From Anaerolineales bacterium UBA832 (lineage in GTDB: Bacteria > Chloroflexota > Anaerolineae > Anaerolineales > UBA11657), in contig DBHI01000068.1 in assembly GCA_002296125.1 (NCBI GenBank), positions 1 to 16,382 of the forward strand: 16,382 bases of DNA. The letters run 5' to 3'. Shown one piece after another: positions 1 through 7,973 of the stretch (position 1 is the first letter of the stretch; every line of letters starts with the position of its first letter). Both the position numbers and the translations under genes were made by a program. The notes under the pieces are model-generated. The model had not been told where the DNA came from. It was given only the letters and a program-made list of their open reading frames with translations, and searched no databases.

Positions 1-27
1 GTTTTTTCTACATAAAGAAATAAATTA

Positions 28-3000
28 ATGTCATTTGTTCATCTTCATACTCATTCTTCATATTCTTTGCTTGATGGACTGAGCAATGTACGTGATTTAG
101 CTTCGCGTGCTAAGGAACTTAACATGCCAGCTCTTGCTTTAACTGATCATGGAGCTATGTATGGGGTTATTGAGTTCTATAATGCATGCAGAGATTTTCA
201 GATCAAGCCAATACTTGGTATGGAAGCATATATGGCTGCGCGAAAAATGACAGATCGAGAGGCACAATATGATGCTAAAAGTTTTCATTTGCTTTTATTA
301 GCTGAAAATCAGACCGGATATCAAAATTTATTAAAGATTGCTACTTCTTCTCAGTTGGATGGTTTTTATCATAAACCTAGAATTGATCATGAATTTCTAG
401 CAGCACATTCTGAGGGTTTGATATGTACCACTGGATGTTTATCAGGAGAAATACCTCGTGCATTAATGAATGGTGATATGGATAAAGCTCACAAATTGCT
501 AGACTATTATATCCAAGTGTTTGGTACAAATAATTTTTTTGTTGAATTGCAAGATCACGAAATATCAAGCTTAAATGAGGTCAATAAGCATTTGCTAGAT
601 ATTGGTCCTCAATATGGACTAGATTTTATTGCTACCAATGATGTACATTATGTTAACCAGTCTGACTCAGAGCTTCATGATGTTTTGTTGTGTGTGCAGA
701 CAAATGCACTATTAACTGACAAGAAGCGTATGCGTATGAACAATGATTCTTATTACTTGAGATCTAGGAGTCAGATGGAGAAGTTGTTTGGTCACATCAA
801 TGGAGCTCTGGAAAACACTTTACTAGTCGCAGAGAGATGTTCAGTGAATCCAGAAACCGATGGAGTACATTTACCAGAATTTACTGTTCCAGAAGGATAT
901 GATAATACAACATACCTGCGGTATTTATGCGATCAAGGTTTAGTTGAGAGATATGGTTCGAGATCTATGGATTCTGAAGTACAGGATAGATTGAACATGG
1001 AATTGGAAGTCATTAATAATATGGACTTTGACGCCTATTTTTTGATTGTGTGGGATTTGTGTAAATATGCTTCTGAACAAAATATTTGGTATAACGCTCG
1101 TGGGTCTGCTGCTGGATCTATTGTGGCATATGCTTTAGGAATTACTTTGGTGTGTCCTCTAGAACATGGACTAATTTTTGAGAGATTTTTGAATCCAGGA
1201 CGAGCGACTATGCCTGATATTGATTTAGATTTTCAGGATGATAGACGTTATGAATTGTTAGAGTATACCTCTAAGAAATATGGTCAAGATCATGTGGCGC
1301 AGATTATAACATTTGGTACCTTAAAGGCTCGTGCTGCTATTAGAGATGTGGGGCGTGTGATGGATATTTCTTTAAGTGATGTTGATCGTGTAGCTAAGTT
1401 AGTGCCTAATGTACCAGGTAAGCCAGTAAATATAGCAGATGCATTAGAAAGTGTTGATGAATTTAGTTTGTTGCATAAGAATGATAGGAAATTACAAAAG
1501 ATGATTGATACTGCTCGGAGTTTGGAGGGCGTTCATCGAAATGCTGGGACTCATGCTGCAGGTGTTGTGATAGCAGACAAGCCTTTGGTAGATTATATAC
1601 CTTTACATCGTTCTACTGGAACTGGGGCACATCAAAATGTTATTTCTGCAACCACACAATTTGAAATGGAAATTCTCGACGGTTTAGGTTTGTTAAAAGT
1701 GGACTTTTTAGGTCTTCGTACTTTGACAATAATGTCTCGAGCTTGTGAATTAATTAGGGAGCGGCATGGTATTGATTATAACTTGCATAATATTCCTATA
1801 GATGATGATGCAAGTTTTGAACTTTTGGGTAGGGGAGATGTGGCTGGAGTGTTTCAAGTGGAAGGTGCAGGTATGCGCAGATTTTTGCGGTCGATGAAAC
1901 CTGATCGTTTAGAGCATGTGATTGCTATGGTAGCTTTGTATAGACCTGGTCCTATGGACTTTATACCACATTATATTCGTCGTATGCATGGTGAGGAGGA
2001 AGTTACATATTTGCATCCATCTTTAGAACCAATTTTTGCTGAAACTTATGGTAGACCTGTATATCAGGAGCAGCTTATGTTTGCTGCTATGCAAATAGCT
2101 GGATATACAGCTGAAGAAGCTGATGATCTGCGTAAAGCAGTCGGAAAAAAGATTAGAGATAAATTGATGAAACATAGAGGTAAATTTGTAAAAGGTGCAG
2201 TAAACAATGGTCTTTCTGAACATATCTCGAATGCTATTTTTGATGATTGGGAAGAGTTTGCACGATATGGGTTCAATAAAGCTCATGCGGCAGATTATGG
2301 AGTTATTGCTGTACAGACTGCATTTCTAAAAGCTAACTATCCTTCAGAATATATGACAGCTATGTTGACTGCAGAGAAAGATGATACAAATAAGTTGTCT
2401 ATTTATGTCGCTGATGCTCGTCGAATGGGTATTGAAGTGCTACCACCTGATATAAATTATAGTGAGCTTAATTTTCATGTTCAGGAGTCTGAAGACGGGA
2501 GAAGTGATGTTAGATTCGGTTTGTTTGCAATAAAAAATGTTGGTGAGGGTGCCGTATTAGAAATACTTCGTGCTAGAGATGATGGTGGACTTTTTAAAGA
2601 CATTGATGATTTTTGTGGACGTGTTGATCTTCGGAAAGTCGGGAAGAGGGCTTTGGACAGTTTGATACGAGTTGGTGCATTTGATGTATTGGAAGCAAGA
2701 TATAGACTTATAGGCTCTATAGACCAGTTGGTAGCTGTTAGTACTGCTGTTCACAAAGCAAATGAGGTGGGTCAAGTGAGTATGTTTGATTCCATTCTTG
2801 ATGATATGCCTTCTGTGCAGATAAATTTGGGTTCTGAAGAAGAGATTTCTCAAAAGGAGTTGCGTCAATGGGAAAAGGAATTGGTGGGAGTTTATATTAG
2901 TGATCATCCACTCTTATCTAATATGAGTCTAATAGAGGATGTTATTACGGCAACTAGTGTTGACTTATCTGATATGGATGGTGAACCTGTCATTATAGCG

Positions 3001-3690
3001 GGTACTATTGCAAATATTAGGACCCATATTACAAAAAAGGGTGATGCAATGGCGTTTGTATCATTAGAAGATTTACATGGTTTTGCAGATTTAGTCATAT
3101 TTCCTAATGTTTGGAAGAGAGTACAAGATTGGCTTGAACTTGATACTTTGGTAGCAGTTAGTGGTAAAGTTGATACGCAGAGAGGTGAACCTAATATATT
3201 AGTTAGTGATATTGATCGCGAATTAAAAGTAACAAGTCCTGTTGAGAAAGATAAAACGGTACAAACTATAGTTGACAATCAAAAGGACGCTGATCTGAAT
3301 GGTACTTATCATAATGAAGTAGTACAAGATGTAGTATCAAAATCAGCAAATAATACGAATAAATTATCTAAAGAATTTGTTGATTTAGAAAAGATAGAGT
3401 CACCAGATGAGTCGGATTCACAGGATATATCAATCAAGAAAATTGTGGTGACTTTGAGGCCTGATAGTGATACACAAGATTATAATTTACGGGTGAAATG
3501 GGCATTTAATATTCTAAATAGTTTCCCTGGTAAAGATAAATTCGTGTTGGTAGTCTATGAATCTGATGATAGATGTTTTGAGTTAGATTTTGATAACCAT
3601 TCTACTGGATACTGTGATGAATTATATAATGAGCTTGTCCAAGTAGTAAATTCTCCAAATGATATTGAAGTGCAGCCTTTGCTCTTATAG
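28..3690 (+). CDS. dnaE: DNA polymerase III alpha subunit (DnaE), replicative polymerase
   Basis: Catalytic subunit of the replicative DNA polymerase III, which extends primers at the fork in complex with the sliding clamp and loader. The 1220-residue product is slightly longer than the E. coli protein (about 1160). The N-terminal PHP domain (about 1-215) opens with HLHTHSSYSLLDG. It keeps a full set of candidate metal ligands: H7, H9, D16, H41, E66, H87, C137, D205 and H207. The palm carries the catalytic aspartates D397 and D399 in PDIDLDF, and D559 in KVDFLG. A helix-hairpin-helix region (about 840-895) and an OB fold (about 988-1033) follow. A polar, poorly conserved linker (about 1073-1136) leads to a C-terminal domain (about 1137-1220) that is the least conserved part. 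ATG at 28 gives the canonical N-terminus; the 27 bases before it show no clear ribosome binding site. The stop abuts the stop of the convergent gene, with no terminator visible. Confidence 0.97.
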   Translation: MSFVHLHTHSSYSLLDGLSNVRDLASRAKELNMPALALTDHGAMYGVIEFYNACRDFQIKPILGMEAYMAARKMTDREAQYDAKSFHLLLLAENQTGYQNLLKIATSSQLDGFYHKPRIDHEFLAAHSEGLICTTGCLSGEIPRALMNGDMDKAHKLLDYYIQVFGTNNFFVELQDHEISSLNEVNKHLLDIGPQYGLDFIATNDVHYVNQSDSELHDVLLCVQTNALLTDKKRMRMNNDSYYLRSRSQMEKLFGHINGALENTLLVAERCSVNPETDGVHLPEFTVPEGYDNTTYLRYLCDQGLVERYGSRSMDSEVQDRLNMELEVINNMDFDAYFLIVWDLCKYASEQNIWYNARGSAAGSIVAYALGITLVCPLEHGLIFERFLNPGRATMPDIDLDFQDDRRYELLEYTSKKYGQDHVAQIITFGTLKARAAIRDVGRVMDISLSDVDRVAKLVPNVPGKPVNIADALESVDEFSLLHKNDRKLQKMIDTARSLEGVHRNAGTHAAGVVIADKPLVDYIPLHRSTGTGAHQNVISATTQFEMEILDGLGLLKVDFLGLRTLTIMSRACELIRERHGIDYNLHNIPIDDDASFELLGRGDVAGVFQVEGAGMRRFLRSMKPDRLEHVIAMVALYRPGPMDFIPHYIRRMHGEEEVTYLHPSLEPIFAETYGRPVYQEQLMFAAMQIAGYTAEEADDLRKAVGKKIRDKLMKHRGKFVKGAVNNGLSEHISNAIFDDWEEFARYGFNKAHAADYGVIAVQTAFLKANYPSEYMTAMLTAEKDDTNKLSIYVADARRMGIEVLPPDINYSELNFHVQESEDGRSDVRFGLFAIKNVGEGAVLEILRARDDGGLFKDIDDFCGRVDLRKVGKRALDSLIRVGAFDVLEARYRLIGSIDQLVAVSTAVHKANEVGQVSMFDSILDDMPSVQINLGSEEEISQKELRQWEKELVGVYISDHPLLSNMSLIEDVITATSVDLSDMDGEPVIIAGTIANIRTHITKKGDAMAFVSLEDLHGFADLVIFPNVWKRVQDWLELDTLVAVSGKVDTQRGEPNILVSDIDRELKVTSPVEKDKTVQTIVDNQKDADLNGTYHNEVVQDVVSKSANNTNKLSKEFVDLEKIESPDESDSQDISIKKIVVTLRPDSDTQDYNLRVKWAFNILNSFPGKDKFVLVVYESDDRCFELDFDNHSTGYCDELYNELVQVVNSPNDIEVQPLLL

Positions 3691-5073
3691 TTATTTTTGT
3701 GTTGATAGTTTGGTGGTTTGTATTCTGATTTTAGTTGCTGTTAGACCTTCAACATCTAATACTGTAAATAAGACATTTTCATTATATGTGTAGGTGTCTT
3801 GAGGTTTTGGTGGTCTACCTAACCATGTCATTATAAGTCCACTTACTGTTTCTACTTCGGGTAGATTTTCAATTGGCCCTAATTCAATATGATTAAGCAG
3901 TGTTGAGACTGGACAATCACCTGATGTGTTAAAAGAGTAACTAGATATTTGTACAATTGGTTCGTTAAATGAGTCAAATTCATCTCGCACTTCTCCGACT
4001 ATTTCCTCTACTAAGTCTTCTAATGTTACTATTCCAGCAGTGCCTCCGTATTCGTCAATTGCTACTGCCATGTGCACTCGGTTTCTTTTTAATGCTGCCA
4101 TCATATTGGTCAGTGGTGCAGATTCAGGTATGTAAGGAGCTGGACGTAACAGTGGTCTTAAACTGAATTTATTATTTGTGTTAAGTAAATTTTGTTTAAT
4201 AAGGTCTCTTATGTGAAGAATTCCGATGATATTATCAAGGTTGTTTTGGTATACAGGAAATCTACTATATTTGCTTTGTGTGACTTGTTGAATGATTTTA
4301 TCTAACGGAGTATCATAAGCAATAGCTTGTAAATGATTGCGAGGAGTCATAATTTGACTGACTTTTTGATCAGCAAATGATAATACTCCTAACAACAAAG
4401 TTTGTTCGTTTTCTTGAAAAATTCCACCAATGGTGCTTTCATTGACTAGTTGTGCTAATTCTGTGTTTGAGTGTAATCGAGAATCGTCTTTTGGAGGATT
4501 AATCTTAAGAGCTTTCAACATATTGTCACCAATAAAGTTTAGTGTTGATACAGGTATTGATAGTAATTTTTGGGTCCAATACATTGTTGTCATTATTGAT
4601 AAAACGGTGTTTTTAGGGTTACTTAGAGCTAATGACTTGGGTATCATTTCTCCTAATACTACGTGTAGATAAGTTAATAAGGCTAATGTGATGAGTGTTG
4701 CAATGGAATGTACAATCATCACATTCATAGAGTTGTTCATTATTGAGAATAGATGTGGTTCGATAATTGTTGCAATATTTGGTTCAGCATACATACCAAG
4801 CCCGAGTGATGCTAGAGTAATTCCTAGTTGAGCAGTGGCTATGTATTTATTAGTTTCATTTGGCGATTTTAGAATTTTCAACACTAGTTTGGCTCTTCGG
4901 TTACCTTTACGAGACAATTGTTCTATTTGAGTACTTCGTACACTTATAATTGCAAATTCTGCTGCCACAAATAGACCATTTACTACAATTAGTATTAGAG
5001 TGATTAAGGTAGGTAATAATATGCTCGAGGAGCTTGTCGCATTATTGAGTGTGTACACAATTGAAAAGTTCAT
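3691..5073 (-). CDS. CNNM/CorC-HlyC-type membrane protein with CBS pair (first paralogue)
   Basis: Integral membrane protein of the DUF21 (CNNM) plus CBS plus CorC_HlyC family. Members are implicated in Mg2+/Co2+ efflux or ion homeostasis and are often annotated as hemolysin-like; the transported ion is not shown here. From the chosen start it has 460 residues. The first hydrophobic helix (about 17-42) contains NGLFVAAEFA, typical of DUF21. More hydrophobic segments lie at about 82-95 and 120-150 (with GEMIPKSLAL). The CBS pair spans about 237-365, beginning at IMTPR (241-245) and ending at DEYGGTAGIVTLEDLVEEI. The CorC_HlyC domain fills about 373-455. I start at ATG 5073, seven bases after the upstream gene's stop. 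An open frame continues to 5160, but that extension only overlaps the C-terminus of the upstream gene and is hydrophilic. It probably forms an operon with its paralogue at 5081-6400 and may work as a heteromer with it. Confidence 0.9.
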   Translation of the reverse strand: MNFSIVYTLNNATSSSSILLPTLITLILIVVNGLFVAAEFAIISVRSTQIEQLSRKGNRRAKLVLKILKSPNETNKYIATAQLGITLASLGLGMYAEPNIATIIEPHLFSIMNNSMNVMIVHSIATLITLALLTYLHVVLGEMIPKSLALSNPKNTVLSIMTTMYWTQKLLSIPVSTLNFIGDNMLKALKINPPKDDSRLHSNTELAQLVNESTIGGIFQENEQTLLLGVLSFADQKVSQIMTPRNHLQAIAYDTPLDKIIQQVTQSKYSRFPVYQNNLDNIIGILHIRDLIKQNLLNTNNKFSLRPLLRPAPYIPESAPLTNMMAALKRNRVHMAVAIDEYGGTAGIVTLEDLVEEIVGEVRDEFDSFNEPIVQISSYSFNTSGDCPVSTLLNHIELGPIENLPEVETVSGLIMTWLGRPPKPQDTYTYNENVLFTVLDVEGLTATKIRIQTTKLSTQK

Positions 5074-5080
5074 ATGCAGA

Positions 5081-6400
5081 TCACTTAGAATACATCTTTC
5101 GGGTTTTTTCAGATAATGCAATTGATACTCTAGTAATGTGCAGTTCTCTGACTTCTTCAATACGCATTTGTGTTTTTGATGGATGAATAGTTACTTCGTC
5201 TCCTACTTTAAGATCTTTTGTAGTTTGAGATTGTAATAGTTCTCCAATTGTTTTTTCTTTAGTGGCTGGCAGATCTGTGTTTAAGTATTCATTAGCTTCA
5301 GCAATTAACATATCTGCATGCAATACTATTCTGTTATTGCTGTCTGACGTAAACTGTATTGTGTCAAGGTTGAATTCGTCTTGTAGATCTCCAAACACTT
5401 CTTCAATTAGGTCCTCATAGGTAATTAGACCAACAGTATTTTCATTGTGATCAACAACAATAGATAGATATTGTTTGTGTGAAGATAAGGTGTTCCATAT
5501 TTCTATAACTGGTAGATCTTGTTTGATAAATAGTGCTTGTCGTATTATGTGTTTAATATTTTCTTTTTTTTGAGTATGTGATCGGAGCAAGTCTTTAACG
5601 TGTAAGAAACCAGTAATATGATCTATAGTTTTATCGTAAATTGGAATTCTACTAATATCAAACTGTATGCACATTGGTAAGAGTTGGGAAATGGACATTT
5701 TGTCTGAAGCAGCAATTAGTTTCTCGCGAGGAGTCATTATGTTGCTAGCTGTGAGATTACGTAACCTTAGAGTATTCTTAAGCATAAAGTAAGAGGGGTA
5801 TGTTAGTATGCCTGCATCTTTGCTATTAGATGCCAGCATTTGTATTTCTGGAAGACTATAAACTTTGTTGTTTTTGTCTATTGTGTTTAGATTTAAGAGT
5901 TTTAGTAATATTCTTCCACTACCGTTAAATATCATTATTAGTGGCATCAAAATTTTTATTGACCAATTCATTGGTATAAGTGTTGCCATGGCTATTTGTT
6001 CAGGATATTGTATTGCTATCGATTTAGGTAATAATTCTCCTAATATCATCTGCAAAAATGTAAGTGCTATTAAAGTGATTGTAATTGATAGTGAATGGGC
6101 AGTAGGTAACGCGAGAGATCCTAGATCGGTTAGCAGAGGTGTAAATTGTTTGGCTAATACATTTTGTCCGTATATACCTAACAGTAATGAAGTGGCCGTA
6201 ATGCCTACTTGGCATGCTGCAACGTATTGATCTAATCTCTTGATATCATTGAGTATGGGTAATAATTTTTTCGCCAAAAGTTTTCCATCTGTGGCTAGTT
6301 GATTAACGCGCGTTTTTCTTGCACTGACTGTTGCAAATTCTGCAGCAACATAAAGTGCGTTAAATGAGACCAGAAGTGTAATGGTAATTATAGTTAGCAA
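5081..6400 (-). CDS. CNNM/CorC-HlyC-type membrane protein with CBS pair (second paralogue)
   Basis: A paralogue of the downstream gene with the same order of parts: an N-terminal DUF21 membrane domain, a CBS pair and a CorC_HlyC domain. The DUF21 domain has FNALYVAAEFATVSAR at about 13-28, a further hydrophobic stretch at about 103-130, and GELLPKSIAI. The CBS pair (about 218-345) begins at IMTPREKL, and the CorC_HlyC domain covers about 350-430. It is 439 residues long. Its second CBS domain is more degenerate than that of its neighbour, with VDHNENTVGLITYEDLIEEV where the other has DEYGGTAGIVTLEDLVEEI. The two may therefore have different ligand responses. The likely start is TTG at 6400: no ATG or GTG occurs between this codon and the upstream in-frame stop at 6437-6439, and the family's first helix begins here. 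A CTG at 6424 is a weaker alternative. First gene of a two-gene operon; function in ion homeostasis is inferred from family only. Confidence 0.87.
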   Translation of the reverse strand: MLTIITITLLVSFNALYVAAEFATVSARKTRVNQLATDGKLLAKKLLPILNDIKRLDQYVAACQVGITATSLLLGIYGQNVLAKQFTPLLTDLGSLALPTAHSLSITITLIALTFLQMILGELLPKSIAIQYPEQIAMATLIPMNWSIKILMPLIMIFNGSGRILLKLLNLNTIDKNNKVYSLPEIQMLASNSKDAGILTYPSYFMLKNTLRLRNLTASNIMTPREKLIAASDKMSISQLLPMCIQFDISRIPIYDKTIDHITGFLHVKDLLRSHTQKKENIKHIIRQALFIKQDLPVIEIWNTLSSHKQYLSIVVDHNENTVGLITYEDLIEEVFGDLQDEFNLDTIQFTSDSNNRIVLHADMLIAEANEYLNTDLPATKEKTIGELLQSQTTKDLKVGDEVTIHPSKTQMRIEEVRELHITRVSIALSEKTRKMYSK

Positions 6401-6501
6401 TGTATGGTTAAGATATTTGCACAGGTATAATCTATTTTAGAGATGAAGTTCATATATTCTTGTTAATTATATATAAATTTGTCTAGTTGCAAATGTATAT
6501 A

Positions 6502-6530
6502 TGGACTCATATGTGGATCAAATATATAAT
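6502..6530 (+). promoter_or_regulatory. Predicted sigma-70-type promoter for the radical SAM gene
   Basis: TGGACT at 6502-6507 (four of six matches to the -35 consensus) lies 17 bases before a perfect TATAAT at 6525-6530. Transcription would start about 6-8 bases later, at about 6536-6538. That is only a few bases before the ATG at 6540, so the mRNA would be almost leaderless. No Shine-Dalgarno sequence precedes the ATG, which agrees with this. The region is AT-rich, so a chance -10 match is possible. The spacer 6401-6539 is divergent and must also serve the minus-strand membrane-protein operon, for which I see no convincing promoter. Confidence 0.5.
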
Positions 6531-6539
6531 TGAACTGTA

Positions 6540-7970
6540 ATGAGTATTTCTAAGGTTTTATTAATTTCATGTTATGAACTTGGTCATCAACCATTTAGTT
6601 TAGCTTCTCCTCTTAAATTTATGAGTGATGAGGGGATCTTAGTGGATAGTGTTGATCTGGCTGTAGAAGATATTAATAATTATTATGATCAAATACAATC
6701 AAGTTTACTGATCTTTGTATCTGTTCGTATGCATAATGCTTTGAGGCAGGGTGTAAGACTGTCACAGAAAATTCGTACTATCAATGATAGAGTGCATTTG
6801 TGTTTTTATGGAGATTATGCTGGTTTGAATGCTGAATATTTATTGAGTGATAGTCATGCTGATAGTATCATATCTGGGGAATTTGAAATTTCCATGGTCG
6901 AATTGGCTCGACTTATTCTGAATGAGGCTTATGATTATAAAAGTCCTCCTGAAGGAGTAAGTACATCATGTGTGAAATCTGAACCAGTATTGCAAAGAAT
7001 GCCTTTTCTAGTTCCTGAGAGACAGGGATTACCTGATTATTCTAATTATGCTCGCTTTCGTGATGAACATGGGAAGCTACATTTAGCAGGAAGTACAGAA
7101 ACTACTAGGGGTTGTAAGTATGAATGTTTGCATTGTCCCGTTACTTCTGTTTATCATGGAAGATTTTTTGTTATTCCTGAGGATGTGGTTTTGTCAGATA
7201 TTAGAAATCAGGTAGAAAAAGGAGTAAGTCATATAAGTTTTACGGATCCTGATTTTTTGAATGGTCCTAGTCATGCTATCAAGATTGTACGGTTATTGAA
7301 CTACGAATTTCCTGAAATAACTTTTGATTTTACGGCACGGATATCACATTTGTTAAAGTATGAAGATTTGCTGATAGAGATGAAAAACTCAGGGTGTGCA
7401 TTTGTGGTTTCAGCATTAGAGTTATTAAATGATGATATTCTTCAATTATTGGATAAAGGTCATACGCGACTTGATATCGAGAGAACGACAAAAATGTTTC
7501 AAGAAATTGATTTAGTTTGGCGTCCTTCACTTCTTCCTTTTACGCCTTGGACTAGCATTGATGATTTTCTAGATTTAGTTGATTTTGTGGGAAGCAATGA
7601 TTTGATCAACAATATTGATCCTGTGCAATTTAGTCTAAGATTGTTAATACCTCCTAACTCAGTTTTGTATGATAGTTATTCTCATTCTAGTTGGATGGGC
7701 AATCTTGACGCTGCTAATTTCACATATATATGGCATCATTCTGATTTGCGTATGGAAAGATTGTGGTCTGAAATTAATGATTTAGTAAGAGAATCCCAGA
7801 AATTAGATTCCAGTTACTACGATACTTTCATAAAAATAGAGAAATTGGCATATGAATTAGCTGGTAAAGATATGTCATTTTCGAAATTTGTAACACAGCA
7901 TAGGCCAATTCCAGCCGGACTTACTGAAAGTTGGTTCTGTTGAGCAGAACCATTTGATGAGTCAGTTTGA
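6540..7970 (+). CDS. CUAEP-tail radical SAM selenoprotein with B12-binding-like N-terminal domain; TGA 7941-7943 read as selenocysteine
   Basis: Iron-sulfur enzyme of the radical SAM superfamily; its substrate is unknown. Residues 1-130 look like a degenerate cobalamin-binding fold (start MSISKVLLISC) without the DxHxxG cobalt-ligand motif. The radical SAM core follows, with its 4Fe-4S triad C192, C196 and C199 in GCKYECLHCP. The rest of the barrel runs to about 400 and a helical tail to about 467. The ordinary reading stops at TGA 7941-7943 after W-F-C. Read through, the frame gives C-U-A-E-P-F-D-E-S-V and ends at TGA 7968-7970, for a total of 476 residues with U at 468. This equals the tail signature of the known CUAEP/CCAEP-tail family, whose members carry either selenocysteine or cysteine at that position. 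A SECIS-like hairpin follows at the right distance. ATG 6540 is preceded by a promoter, not by a ribosome binding site. If selenocysteine insertion fails, the product ends at 7943. Confidence 0.85.
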
Positions 7971-7973
7971 CTC
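7944..7973 (+). promoter_or_regulatory. Predicted bacterial SECIS element (selenocysteine insertion)
   Basis: Immediately after the recoded TGA (7941-7943) the mRNA can fold into a perfect 6-base-pair hairpin: GAGTCA at 7959-7964, loop GTT, and TGACTC at 7968-7973. The apical loop begins with G and starts 21 bases after the TGA. As I recall, the general bacterial SECIS model asks for a short stem with a 3-14 base loop, a G among the first two loop bases, and about 16-37 bases from the UGA. This hairpin meets all of these. The final stop codon lies inside the 3' arm. No T tract follows, so it does not read as a normal terminator. SelB binding is inferred, not shown. Confidence 0.6.

Noticed and set aside
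2557..3278. Long open frames antisense to dnaE, and similar ones antisense to dnaK and the membrane-protein genes
   Set aside because: Their products are low-complexity, rich in Ser, Ile and Thr, resemble no family, and mirror the codon bias of the genes on the opposite strand.
5074..5160. A 29-residue N-terminal extension of the first CorC-like gene
   Set aside because: It lies wholly over the last codons of the upstream paralogue, is hydrophilic, and the family's first membrane helix starts right after ATG 5073.
6401..6539. Riboswitch (for example cobalamin or Mg2+) upstream of the membrane-protein or radical SAM gene
   Set aside because: The spacer is only 139 bases, very AT-rich, shows no B12-box or conserved stem pattern, and the radical SAM transcript seems to begin at its ATG.
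7933..7973. The tandem hairpins as a bidirectional transcription terminator
   Set aside because: Neither hairpin is followed by a T tract on either strand, and their location fits recoding around the in-frame TGA better.
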